From positions 4,771,000 through 4,834,999 of the forward strand of contig OZ005691.1 of NCBI GenBank assembly GCA_963930775.1: a stretch of DNA of 64,000 nucleotides. Reading direction: 5' to 3'. Below are positions 1 through 11,189 of the stretch, piece by piece. Below the pieces are notes generated by a model. It was not told the origin of the DNA. It searched no databases and worked only from the letters and a program-made list of their open reading frames with translations. A program made the translations under genes and the position numbers. Each line of letters opens with the position of its first letter. The first letter of the stretch is position 1. This DNA is from Cliona cf. orientalis (taxonomy: Eukaryota > Porifera > Demospongiae > Clionaida > Clionaidae).

Positions 1-18
1 ATATGACTTATTTTATAG

Positions 19-3000
19 GAGGTAGGGTACGTACAAGTGATGATTCCAAAAAAGTAGAAATGGAAGATCAGTTGCTGGAGGAGAGGAAAAAATGTACTAG
101 ACAAACTGTTGTGTTGAAGGTAAGCTCATTATCTTTATTTCTATCTTTATGATAAATAATTGGTTCTTTCTTATCACATAAAGGTGCCTGAAAATGGAAA
201 GGATTGTCCTGAATTTGTGAAGAAATTTCTTGACGATCACCTTCATGAATATTTAACGTATCCTTTTTATGCTTTTGAAGCTATTTTTAGATGAGTCCCT
301 ATGCCATAATATTAATAGAGCAAAGAGTAAGTCTACCTGCTGCCCTCCACACCCCTACTGTACGGTTCTTTATAAGAAGGGGTGATCCATGTTGCAACCA
401 TTTTACTCCCACCTTTGAATCCAAAAGGTTGTATACTTCCCTCATACACTGATAACTTTATCGAATTAGCAATCACAAACAATACATTTTATTCTCTCTC
501 TTATAGCTACAGTATGCCTACCCTGTTGTAGTAAGATTTGTTTGGCAAATCAGTTTATATACTAGCCATAAATGCATGTGACCATAAATTTTTAGACTTC
601 ATTATAATACTAAATTAAATCTTATGGAATTTTTTTTATTGTTGTTGTTGTTGTTGTTTTCCACTTAGTGTGTAACAAGCGACAGACATTGGCATTTCTG
701 TACATACATGCTAATAATTTCCTTAATCCTTCATTTTTTCAAAGTGACACGGTGCAATGCAGTCATGACTTTGAAAAGGAGCCAAGAATTGAAATCTGGC
801 GTGGAGAGTTCGACGATGATGCACATGATTATTTCAAATATGTTATTCTGAAGTGGTACCCAGATGATAAAGACCGGTATAGCAGCCCTAAGGTTTGTTA
901 TAGCACCTATAACAATTAAAACTTGAGGCAGCTTGAAGTAGCTAGGGGTGGCAAACAAAGAGCACCAAATCTATTAAAAGTGGTGGACAATAATTTAATA
1001 AGCTCATGCACTGATATCCTGAGCATTGTTGCTGAGCACATGCATTAGCATGAGGCATCTAATTCAGCAGGATAGTCATAATAATAATATTATAATAGTT
1101 GTACTATGGTTTTCTAATGTGTATATGGGTATTGTACTTCGAGTGTGGTATAATGTTATTCCGAGGCAAAGCCAAAGGAATTCCAATATACCACACTCAG
1201 TATACAACCATGATGCAGAATGTTTCCACCATACTTCATTATGCAGATGTATAGGATTTGAAGCATATCGAAGTCAGACTTACTAGTTAGTTGGCATGCA
1301 ATGTGCATACGAGTTGCTCAGATGCCTATACATCTCCAGCCGATTTTCGTGCTAACAATGATGGGGCTGACCCTTGTGCATGCACAGATGGGGCATCCCA
1401 AAGCACACACTTGTTAGATGTTGCCTAGGTCACAATAGTGACAGAAAATTCTCTAATACAGTGTGGTATGAATTATTAGTGTACACAGTGACAATGTGGG
1501 CAGTAATCAATGATCATGAAAAAGAGTAAGGTATAATTAATTCCTATATCAATATCTAACAAGTCAGTTATATTATGGCAGGCATCTGCCTTGTATTGGC
1601 CCTGTACAGTAACTATGATGTAATAGAAAAACGACCATAATAATATTATGCACTCTTAAAGTCTCATACACCTTAGGGTAAGGGATAAGATATTTGTAAC
1701 TAAAGTAATCGTCGGCACAAAATGCCAGCTCTGGAGATCTAGTACAACTAAGCAAGCACAACAAGGCTAAACCGTCGATGAACTGGCCCGCAAGCATCAT
1801 GTAACGCCCTGGGTCTTGAGGGGTATTAGCAGGTTAATAATCTTTTCATTTCAACTTCACACAATAACACTACAGAGATATCTTTCACAAAACTCAACAT
1901 CTGACTGACTGACTGTACAGTACATACATACACAATACATACCATACAGTAAAACCAGACAAACCGGTTTGACCACAAATCATATATAAACTAATTATGA
2001 CTCAACACACTAATAATCCATATAAGGCATTACATCCACAAACACTGCCCTTTTTTTTACTAGTTGACCATGCCTATCCCCAGTGAGTACAAGCGGTATG
2101 CATGGCAGACCATGTTAAACTTTGCCACCATGGCTCAGAAGCTACAATGTCATGTACTAAATGTTATGATTGGTAATTTAAAAGGATATTTCACTGCATG
2201 CGCATGCATACTGTATGCATGATAATATCATGTCGAGTGTAGTACAGTACTCCTCGCTAATTATTAATGTGGATTCTTTATTAGTAATATAATATTATTA
2301 ATACATAATACATTATATTATATAATTACAGGAGTGGGTGACGATTAGTGATCTTCCAACTGATTCCTCAGACAATTCAGCAGAGCCTCCAGAAAATCCA
2401 ATAGTTGTCTGGTTAAGAGAGAAAGGTATTAAGACATGGGAGAAAATACTCTCTGAGTGTAAGAAGCAGATAGACTCGAAAAAAGGAGACGATAAAGACG
2501 AAGCAAACAAAGTTAGCAATAAAAAAGATGAAAGTGAGTGTAAGGAGCCGGCCAAGTTGAAAGAAGAAGGAAAAAATGACACAGACCAAAAAATTGAAGC
2601 TGATGACAAAAAGGACATAAAAGAAGGAACTGGTGATCATGTAAGATGCATGTTGTGATTAATTTTACCCTTGCTACTATGTACCTCGTACCAAAAATTT
2701 GGTGGAAATTAAGCAATCTCCCTGAGCAACTGCCAAATTAAATTCCACCAATTTAAAGTTTCTCACTCGTATAATTATAATGTGTTATGGTGAACCTGTA
2801 CCAAACTGCTTTATTTAAATCCACCAATACCAGTATGTTCAATTGGAGACTCACCACCAAGTTATTTTCTGCCACTATTTCAATACAGTATAGAAGCATC
2901 CACGTTGAGACACATCTTAATTAATTGTAGCCACGTGGGTGAGTATAGAATGGCTGACTGATCCATAATTCTTCATTTTCCTTATTATCTACAAATCATT

Positions 3001-5145
3001 TATTACAAATTGGACTGGTATGATGTGTACATGAGTGCTTATATATAAGTTTCTTAAGCTCTTAATTCTAATAAGCATCAAGTTTTCGGCTTTTAGCTCT
3101 TGAATATGAGTTTCAAGCCTAGCTATAGATAGCTTTTGATGACTAATAGCCTGCATGTAGTGACATATGAACAGCCACGTTATCATTGATGAGCAGGTAA
3201 ATCTTTGGGTGGTAGCTTAGCCTCGCAGCCAGCAAAGCTGAAAGAGCAGTTAATATATTTTCCAAGGGGCAGACGTCAGCAAGATTTTAAAATATGACAA
3301 CAGTTTTAAGGGCAGGTGAGTAAGTTAAACGTTCTTGGCCAGCATAATGCATATACTACAATATTAATAAAAATATATATATTCTTAGCTGCTTCTTTAA
3401 AAACTAGATAGTTGTTGTCTGTTAGAAATCAAGCCAAACCACATCTTTTGTTTGTCATTGAGAAGATTGCTCAATTTGCTCACACAAAATATACTGTGTT
3501 AGCAATAAGATAAAACGTCAGTGTTTTGATATTATCTGCTATTTCAGTTAGTTCGTTTGAGGGCTTGTTATGCTCCTCCGTGCCTCATAACTTCCTTTCT
3601 TCCACATGGCAATGAACCAAACAATCACACCTACAAAATAAACGATCATGCTATGATGCACGCTAACATAAACACAACGATGACGTATGCATGTGTACAT
3701 ATGCATTGGGAACAGATTGAGTGCATTTTACGATTGTAAACAAAATGAAACATTATCAGCTGCTAGGTACTGACCTGTGAGCAAAGTAATCCAGTGTCAG
3801 TAATCTAAGGGTATATTCTTGATTGTGTAAGCCGTTTATTATGTGATCGTCATTCAGCCACAACTAAAACTGCATGTCAAGTCCTGTGAGTGACCATACC
3901 CCAGTATCCAGGAGAACTTTGTAACTAAGCAGTCTTATAATAATATTATAGCCTTTTCTTAACCACACCTTTCAATCTTGTCTATAATAAAATTATTGCA
4001 GCTCAGGCTCTCTTCCTATATATAATATATAAGATTAGAGTTTACGAAAATGGTACTAACGGGAGTAGAAGATTGAATGACATAGGCCGGGGTGGCAGTG
4101 CTAGAAAACATCAAAATAAGAATACAGGAGTACTTAAATTGAAGGTGCATCCAAACAGTTTTCATAGAAGAACCAGCTCCTCTTTACGTTGCACCTCCTC
4201 TGTATCATAATTATTCTTGCTACTCTTGTTTTGATACTTTTGGCTCTTGTAATAATTATTCCTGTTGAGTAGCTAGTGCAGTTTACTAACACATTCCCTT
4301 CCAAGCAGAAAGTTGAAATAGAAGTTGAAGTTGAGATACACCCTCAAGAAGTTGAGTGTTCCCCAGAAAGCAAAGAATCTGCAGCCGACACTGAGGAAAT
4401 CCAATTGCTACAAGCACAGTCAGAAGATGACAACAAGAAAGCCAGTGAATCACAGGAAATCATAGACAGCACAATAATCGATATTGGACACAAAGAAACT
4501 GAGACAGCTAAAACAATAGAAGGTATATTATTCATACTGCAATGCAGTAGATGTCTAGTAGCTTTTGGGTGTTTCCTACCGTATAGCGGGAAACTTTCAA
4601 GGGAGAAAACTTTCATGAATTTCGCGATTTTTCAGCCATCCGCGAAAGTTTTCTCCACGGAATTCTAGGCATGCCACACCCATTATGCGACCTGTTTTAA
4701 CATTAATATTCCGCGAAAGTTTTCTCCGCGAAGTGCTCCTTTCCTATCGATCCGCGAAAGTTTTCTCCTCGAAAATTTCCCGCTATACGGTATTTCCAAT
4801 GCATGAGGAAGGTGATGAGAAACTAAGATTCAAGATTGTATGTATTATAACATAAGCCACCATAATAATAATACTGGCTCCCCCTGCACCATGGCAATGA
4901 TTGCCATCTAATTTACGACGTATTTTATGGGATTATAATATAATAATATTATGGATGTTGCTGAAGCATTTATGGGCCTGAAACCTTTAACTGCCATTAA
5001 TATATTGCACACCAAGATAGTAAACAGGAAGAAAATGATGTAATTAGCCATTAGTCACAAATTTCGTGCAGGAGCAAGCAAAGAATTGCATCAGCAGCTG
5101 GTAAATGGAGCAGATGGGCAAACACCCCATCCCAAGAGCCCTTGA
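19..5145 (+). CDS. Unrecognised multi-exon gene, 3' part, acidic C-terminal tail
   Basis: The 5' end lies outside the window. Exons I can support: 19-119, 184-257, 669-892, 2332-2640, 4309-4522 and 5072-5145 (stop TGA 5143-5145). All have AG before and GT after, except the last, which ends in the stop. Phases agree for 19-119/184-257 and from 669 onward. The junction 257/669 does not keep phase, so an exon or a boundary there is missing. The 669-892 exon encodes a mixed hydrophobic/acidic segment (RQTLAFLYIHANN, then IEIWRGEFDDDAHDYF). The 2332-2640 exon is very Lys/Glu/Asp-rich. The 4309-4522 exon is acidic (KVEIEVEVEIHPQEVE). The last exon ends in TPHPKSP. A loose resemblance of the 669 exon to thioredoxin-like UAS domains is too weak to name it. 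The tail exons are duplicated downstream at 13906-14125 and 18181 onward. The exon chain is fairly sure; the function is unknown. Confidence 0.6.
893..2331 (+). other. Intron of the first gene, no coding signal
   Basis: AT-rich sequence between the exons ending at 892 and starting at 2332. I see no conserved reading frame and no recognisable repeat in it. Confidence 0.5.
2641..4308 (+). other. Intron of the first gene, no coding signal
   Basis: AT-rich intron between the Lys/Glu-rich exon and the first acidic tail exon. Short open frames here look random. From about 4240 the sequence resembles the region upstream of 13906, marking the left edge of a segmental duplication. Confidence 0.45.
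4579..4790. mobile_element. 212-bp MITE with TA target duplication
   Basis: It begins CCGTATAGCGGGAAA and ends with the inverse, TTTCCCGCTATACGG, and is flanked by TA on both sides (4577-4578 and 4791-4792). The interior repeats the motif CGCGAAAGTTTTCTCC three times, with related variants. The paralogous intron near 14203-14215 reads straight through GTTTCCTATTTC, the expected empty site with a single TA. TA duplications point to the Tc1/mariner superfamily. No coding capacity, so mobilised in trans. Confidence 0.85.
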
Positions 5146-5389
5146 AAACTGACAATTATTAATGTTATAAACTGTATGTAGCTAGGTAGTAGTGTGATAG
5201 TCTGAACCGTAGCTATAGCCTTCAAATATAATATTATTAGCCATTACTAGTTTATTATGCAAAGCCTTTTGTTCTTAGTGTATTAGCTATATTATATCTG
5301 CGTGTTCATATAGCTATAAATATTATTTTCTAGTTGAAATGATATCTTAATACAATTTAATTCTGTGCATACTAAAAATTAATGTAAAT

Positions 5390-5705
5390 CCTTGTTCCTT
5401 TGTGATGATACATTGGAATGAATTACACGTCAAGTTCACTTAAATATGTACAGGGGCTCCACATTGAGTAAATCCTTCCTTGATAAAACTCAGTGCTGTG
5501 TGTCATGGGGAGGATTTACACACTTTTAGACTTGTGAAAATTTCTATGCATGTGCTTGGAAATCCTTGGTCCTTTACACATGTGAATGAATTACGTCAAA
5601 TTCACCTAATTACAGGGGCACCTCATGGTGTAAATCCTTCCTTAATAATTATTAAATTTGTTAGATGTGTGTCTATACATGGGGAGCATTTACACATTTC
5701 TCGTT
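5390..5705. repeat. Two-copy tandem repeat with GTAAATCCTTCC motifs
   Basis: Two imperfect copies (about 5390-5530 and 5565-5700) share, in order: CCTTGTTCCTTT-like sequence, GAATTAC..GTCAA, ACAGGGGC, GTAAATCCTTCCTT and GGGGAGGATTTACACA (GGGGAGCATTTACACA in copy 2). The last two motifs are roughly inverse to each other, so each copy has internal dyad symmetry. Confidence 0.6.
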
Positions 5706-5774
5706 AATAATAGTATAAAATTTAATATATTATACCAGTCAGATGGGGTTTTACTCTTTAATGGAAAAATACCG

Positions 5775-5905
5775 TAATACGGTGGCCGAGAAGGACACTG
5801 ACGCAGCGGCCAAAGCCGCTGTGGGCCGCGCGAAAGCCGCCGTTGGCCGCCAAAGGGCCGCCCATCGGCTGCGGCTGGCCGCCGCGGCTGAGCCGCACCC
5901 ACCAA
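5775..5905. other. GC-rich CpG-dense island
   Basis: About 130 bp of GCC/GGC-rich sequence (for example GCGGCCAAAGCCGC, GCCGCCGTTGGCCGCC) in otherwise AT-rich DNA. Open frames exist on both strands only because AT-rich stop codons are absent. No homology recognised and no matching splice sites, so I do not call it coding. Confidence 0.5.
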
Positions 5906-6319
5906 TCTGTTTGAAAATTAATTCTCTTGCTTACGACTGGTTAAATATTATCCCGCACGCATGCGCAAGGGGTCAATTTGCTTTGTCATCATCCGCACGA
6001 TACGCATAGGCATCTGGGCACAGTGGATTGTAATGGCGATCAACTACAGCAAAGAAATGGACTCGGCCTCGTTTGATACTAGCTAGCTACAGGGGCTAAA
6101 ATGCTTGTTGATCACTTTTATCAACCGCGTGCTTTCTGCCCATATAATACCGGTATTAGCTATACACACGCAGTACTACGTAACTTATCAGACCACGCCC
6201 ACCGCAGCGTTTAAGCGTACGAGAACGATCACCACTGCTAAAGAAAGGGTGGTATATGGCACATAAACCTTTCCCACTCGATACTGGTCAAATAGATGTT
6301 TATGTAAAAGTATAGAAAT

Positions 6320-6850
6320 TGCCATGATTATATCATGGGAAGATTTTACGTGACTTGTTCCTTGGGTTAATCAGGAAGATTTTACGTGACTTGCACCTTG
6401 ATTTAATCATGGGGACATTTTACGGCACATGTAATAAAAGCCCAGTTGCTATATAAATGGATTGTATACATGGGAAGATTTTACGTAAGGTCAAAGTACT
6501 TACGTAAAATCTTCCCATATAGCTATTAAGTAGGATCCGAGAATACAATAATCGGGTGAGGATTCATGTGTGAACTTTGACCTCACGTAAAATCTCCCCA
6601 GGTAAATAACAGATTACACTCTAGGCTGACATTATCGAAATTTGATCCTGCCATACACAGAGACCTTTGACCTCACGTAAAATCTTCCCATATAATAGCA
6701 TCAGAGAACACAATAATCAGGTGAGGATTTATGTGTGAACTTTGACCTCACGTAAAATCTCCCCAAGTAAATAACAGATTAGCTACACTCTGGGCTGACA
6801 TTATTGAAATTATATTCTACCATACACAGAGAGCTTTGACCCCATGCCTA
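6320..6850. repeat. Cluster of GGGAAGATTTTACGT motifs in both orientations
   Basis: A 15-18 bp motif (GGGAAGATTTTACGTGA and its inverse TCACGTAAAATCTTCCC) occurs about eight times. It is direct near 6336, 6371, 6411 and 6471, and inverted near 6498, 6583, 6673 and 6750. The inverted half includes a two-copy tandem repeat of about 167 bp starting near 6535 and 6701. Motif copies pointing inward from both ends resemble transposon subterminal repeats, but I could not fix terminal boundaries. Confidence 0.6.
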
Positions 6851-7665
6851 TTATAATACTACCAAGTATTTTTTTTGTGGAGGGGGGGTGGGTGGGGGGG
6901 GGGGAGGGGGGGTCAATACAGATAGCTATAGCTAACAGTAGTTAGCTACTGTATGAGTACATGTCATGATTATCTGATAGTTCATGTGTGATAGCTAACA
7001 ATATAAGATCACATGAATAATTATAATCATTAACAGTCATAGTATGATACTAGCTAGATAATATATATATTAAGGAGTTAGCTGCTAACACGGTTGCATT
7101 TGTAGCTACTCAACAAACTCAAGGTCCTCATCATCCAGTCCTGCATAATATTTAGCTATATTACTGTTTCTTTGTCAGTAGGGAAGTAGCTAGCTATATT
7201 CCATATTTTCTGTTATTCCATTATATTATGATGAAACTCAACCAGAGGTATATTATAGACAAGAACGAGCCTGAGGTGCACGGTAAACTTGCAATAAGCC
7301 ATGGCTATGTCACATCTAGATAGCTGATAGTGAGGTAGCTATATAGCTATATGCAGAATCCCGCGCCCACTTAAAAGAACAACCAACTGTCAAAGAGTGC
7401 ATACTGGGTGGAGCTGTTAGATCTGCAGAGTGACGTCACTATATTATACGCATGCGCATGCGCAAGCAGCTGCATGCCGCTAGCCATGCCCACGTGAATA
7501 ATACCTAGTATTATGATTAGCATCTTCGAGTCTCTGGTTAATTTGAACAATTAATTTGTCACAGCACTCGGCCTAGAAACTGGCAAGTGCAATCACGGTA
7601 GCTAGCTATAGTTTAATACAGTTTATCCTATAATGGCATGAAAAATATCTGAGATCTGAGCTTAA

Positions 7666-8405
7666 GGTACCATTTAATTGCGTGGGCGTGAGGTGGGGGA
7701 TATGACACCTAAACCACATCAAAGTCATTAGTGAGGTGCATGTTGTGTAACCACGCCCTTTTAATTGCACAGGTCTCAGGGGCGTGGCTGCTAGAGCCGG
7801 AAGTGTTCATTTAATATCCTCCATGGACCGGAAGCCGAGCCGGAAGGGAGGGGCCAGGCCACGCCCAAAACAGCCCCACCCTGTTCCCCAAGGACCACCA
7901 TTCTCAATCAAGTGCCTACTAACCACCGGATGTCCACCGGAAGCCCACAATCAATCCCAATTAAAACACACAGCTTCCTCAAGGCCAAAACACGCACAAA
8001 CACTTGGAGGCCGTTCTGCCACACCGCCCACGCAAGAGCTCACCTCATTTCCTGTGTGGGCGGAGTAACAACACGTCATCGCAACCACATCCGCTTCAAA
8101 CCATCGTCAGCTTCCGTCCAGCCGTACAGGCCCCTCGATCGCACCGCCGTACAGTGCCTCATTAACAGACATGGCCTCACCTTTGACCTCCTGCCACGCC
8201 CCCAAAGCCTCCTCGCGGGGTTCAAAGGTCACCACCGCTTCCGGGACACGCCCACCTATCGCCGAGGCCAAGTCCCAGGCGCCGATGTCCAAGCACTGGC
8301 CCGTGAAGCCACGCCCAATCGGAAGCAATAAAACCTGCATTAACGCACATGCACACACTCCACACAGTGCCAGGAACACGCCCACATGCTTAATTAGGCC
8401 TAATA

Positions 8406-8436
<31 letters not shown>

Positions 8437-8681
8437 TGTCGTTGCGGTTAATAGTTAAGAAAGAATGCTTTGATCTTGCTTTGATGTGGGCAATTACCGG
8501 CCTTTTCTTCAGGGGCCACTTCCGGTCGCTAATTACACGCGCATAATCATCCCTGGCCGATTCTGGACACGCCCACCTTCGACCAAAAGCACTCGTATGG
8601 CCTCTTCGGCCACGCCCCTTCACGATTCGCTAATTGAATTAGCCATTGTTGACGCTCACGCCCACGCAATTTAATGGTACC
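7666..8681. mobile_element. TTAA-flanked non-autonomous DNA element, copy 1
   Basis: Terminal inverted repeats of about 27 bp (GGTACCATTTAATTGCGTGG at the left, its near-perfect inverse at the right) are flanked by TTAA at 7662-7665 and 8682-8685, the target preference of piggyBac and some other transposons. The interior is GC-rich and studded with CCACGCCC/GGGCGTGG boxes, and has a poly-T run at about 8410-8437. Its open frames are not preserved between copies 1 and 2 (a 4-bp indel shifts one), so it is probably non-coding. Confidence 0.8.
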
Positions 8682-8729
8682 TTAAAACTTATCTACTGTA
8701 CACAGTATATGGCATAGTAAAAAGCTTAA

Positions 8730-10600
8730 GGTACCATTTAATTGCGTGGGCGTGAGGTGGGGGATATGACACCTAAACCACATCAAAGTCATTAGTGAGG
8801 TGCATGTTGTGTAACCACGCCCTTTTAATTGCACAGGTCTCAGGGGCGTGGCTGCTAGAGCCGGAAGTGTTCATTTAATATCCTCCATGGACCGGAAGCC
8901 GAGCCGGAAGGGAGGGGCCAGGCCACGCCCAAAACAGCCCCACCCTGTTCCCCAAGGACCACCATTCTCAATCAAGTGCCTACTAACCACCGGATGTCCA
9001 CCGGAAGCCCACAATCAATCCCAATTAAAACACAGCTTCCTCAAGGCCAAAACACGCACAAACACTTGGAGGCCGTTCTGCCACACCGCCCACGCAAGAG
9101 CTCACCTCATTTCCTGTGTGGGCGGAGTAACAACACGTCATCGCAACCACATCCGCTTCAAACCATCGTCAGCTTCCGTCCAGCCGTACAGGCCCCTCGA
9201 TCGCACCGCCATACAGTGCCTCATTAACAGACATGGCCTCACCTTTGACCTCCTGCCACGCCCTCAAAGCCTCCTCGCGGGGTTCAAAGGTCACCACCGC
9301 TTCCGCGACACGCCCACCTATCGCCGAGGCCAAGTCCCAGGCGCCGATGTCCAAGCACTGGCCCGTGAAGCCACGCCCAATCGGAAGCAATAAAACCTGC
9401 ATTAACGCACATGCACACACTCCACACAGTGCCAGGAACACGCCCACATGCTTAATTAGGCCTAATAAGCTTTTTTTTTTTTTTTTTTTTTTTTTTCAAG
9501 GAGACCAGAACACTAAGCAGAAAAAAAAAACTGTCCAAAACCACCACATAGTTGAGCTGGATGCTTAGTAGAGCCATATAATGCAAGCAGGCACCCTATA
9601 CTTCAATTTTGACCAAAGTAGTTAAAGGTCGTCACGTTTGTGTGCGCGTGCCTAACGGGGATTCCCCGTTTTTCACGTAGCGCGTGGGCGGAAAACATTG
9701 CAAACGCATGGCTTCCCTATACAAACATATGGGAAAACTTCAAAGGGCCGTAACTTTAATTCTAAAGTGTGAATCAAAATTCCCTGCCATCAAAATTCTA
9801 GTTTTGACTCATTCTGCATGCTCATGTAAAAATTATCCCCCCAAGTACTCCCAAACCCCCCATGAATTAGATTATTTAATTATTTAAATTTGCTTTTTTT
9901 TTCTACTTAGTGTTTAACTACTTAGTGTTTAACAAGGCGACCTGAACACTAAGCAGAAAAAAAATTGTCCAAAAACCACCATATAATCGAGCTGGGTGCA
10001 TAGTGGAACCATACAATGCAAGCAGGCAGCCTAAATTTCAATTTTGTCAAAAAGTTGGTAATGGTCGTCACGTTTATGTGCGCGCGTGGCCCCGCCCCTC
10101 ACGTAGCGCGTGGGCAGAAACATTGCAAACGCATGGCTTCCCTGTACAAACATATGGGGAAACTTCAAAGGGCCGTAACTTTAATTGTAAGGTGTGAATC
10201 AAAAATCTGTCCGATCAAATCTCTAGTTTCGACCCATTCTGCGTGCCCATGTAAAAATTATCTCCCCAAGTACTCCCAAACCCCCCATGAATTAGATTAT
10301 TTAATTATTTAATTATTTAAATCTTTTCTTTTTTTCTACTTAGTGTTTAATTTTAAGTCGTTGCGGTTAATAGTTAAGAAAGAATGCTTTGATCTTGCTT
10401 TGATGTGGGCAATTACCGGCCTTTTCTTCAGGGGCCACTTCCGGTCGCTAATTACACGCGCATAATCATCCCTGGCCGATTCTGGACACGCCCACCTTCG
10501 ACCAAAAGCACTCGTATGGCCTCTTCGGCCACGCCCCTTCACGATTCGCTAATTGAATTAGCCATTGTTGACGCTCACGCCCACGCAATTTAATGGTACC
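8730..10600. mobile_element. TTAA-flanked element, copy 2, interrupted
   Basis: Same termini and interior as the element at 7666-8681, and nearly identical in sequence. TTAA lies at 8726-8729 and 10601-10604. Only about 44 bp separate the two copies. It is interrupted at the poly-T run by unrelated sequence (about 9497-10350) and then resumes at TCGTTGCGGTTAATAG through the right terminus. Without the insertion the length matches copy 1. Confidence 0.8.
9497..10350. mobile_element. Nested insertion: two tandem units of about 430 bp
   Basis: Two related units (about 9497-9932 and 9933-10350) both begin CAAGG.GACC.GAACACTAAG and end in CTACTTAGTGTTTAA. GAACACTAAGCAGAAAAAAA at the start is inverse to TTTTTTCTACTTAGTGTT at the end, so each unit is a short terminal-inverted-repeat element, and the pair sits head-to-tail. 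They lie inside the poly-T of the second TTAA element. Confidence 0.65.
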
Positions 10601-11104
10601 TTAATAAATGACATTGCTGTAGCTAGCTACTTACATTAGCGATGTCCAACCTCCAAGGGCCTCCAGTAGATCGAAAATATCTCGGCTCTGGTTAGGAGTA
10701 CGCTCACGAAGTAAATTGCATTAGATAGCTCATTGAATGGACTATCGTTTGATGGCTAAACCGTGCAAATCGATTCAGCGGAATTGCCGTTAGCCTCGTT
10801 TTAGTTTGTATTAACTTTCTATGGGAAAAATTCAAGTGGGCGTGGCTCCAACACGGTTTTATGTACGATCGCGTTTCAAGAACCATCGGATAGCGCTCAC
10901 GGAGAGCTATCTCCTGGTATTAAAACAATTATGTGTTCCTCAAAAACATCCTGCGGAAAATCTGGTGAAAATTCGAGGTTGGACATCGCTACTTACATAT
11001 AGACTAATGCCGATGCATGCAACCTACATTGTTGTATTAGTATACTAAATAAAACACACCAGCTGGATAGCTACATGTATGGTATAGGTATCTGGTTATT
11101 GATT

Positions 11105-11106
<2 letters not shown>

Positions 11107-11147
<41 letters not shown>
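11107..11147 (+). repeat. Poly(C) run, 41 bp
   Basis: Uninterrupted run of 41 C next to the truncated 5' edge of the BEL/Pao fragment. Similar C/G runs occur at 29900-29933, 39845-39875, 41266-41286, 41500-41520 and 54527-54548. Confidence 0.95.
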
Positions 11148-11189
11148 ACAGTTAGCATTAGCTAGATTTATGTGGATCAAAGGTCTCTG

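Noticed and set aside
1-892. Assignment of the first gene as a FAF1/UBX-type UAS protein
   Set aside because: Only a short KRxxLAxxYxH-like similarity; downstream sequence does not fit.
5690-6009. Overlapping open frames on both strands at the GC-rich island
   Set aside because: Open because the segment lacks AT-rich stops; Ala/Arg-rich low-complexity translations with no homology.
7784-9393. Open frames of 94-181 codons inside the TTAA elements
   Set aside because: Near-identical copies differ by a 4-bp indel that shifts the frame, and the sequence is built of CACGCCC boxes. More likely stop-poor GC-rich non-coding DNA.
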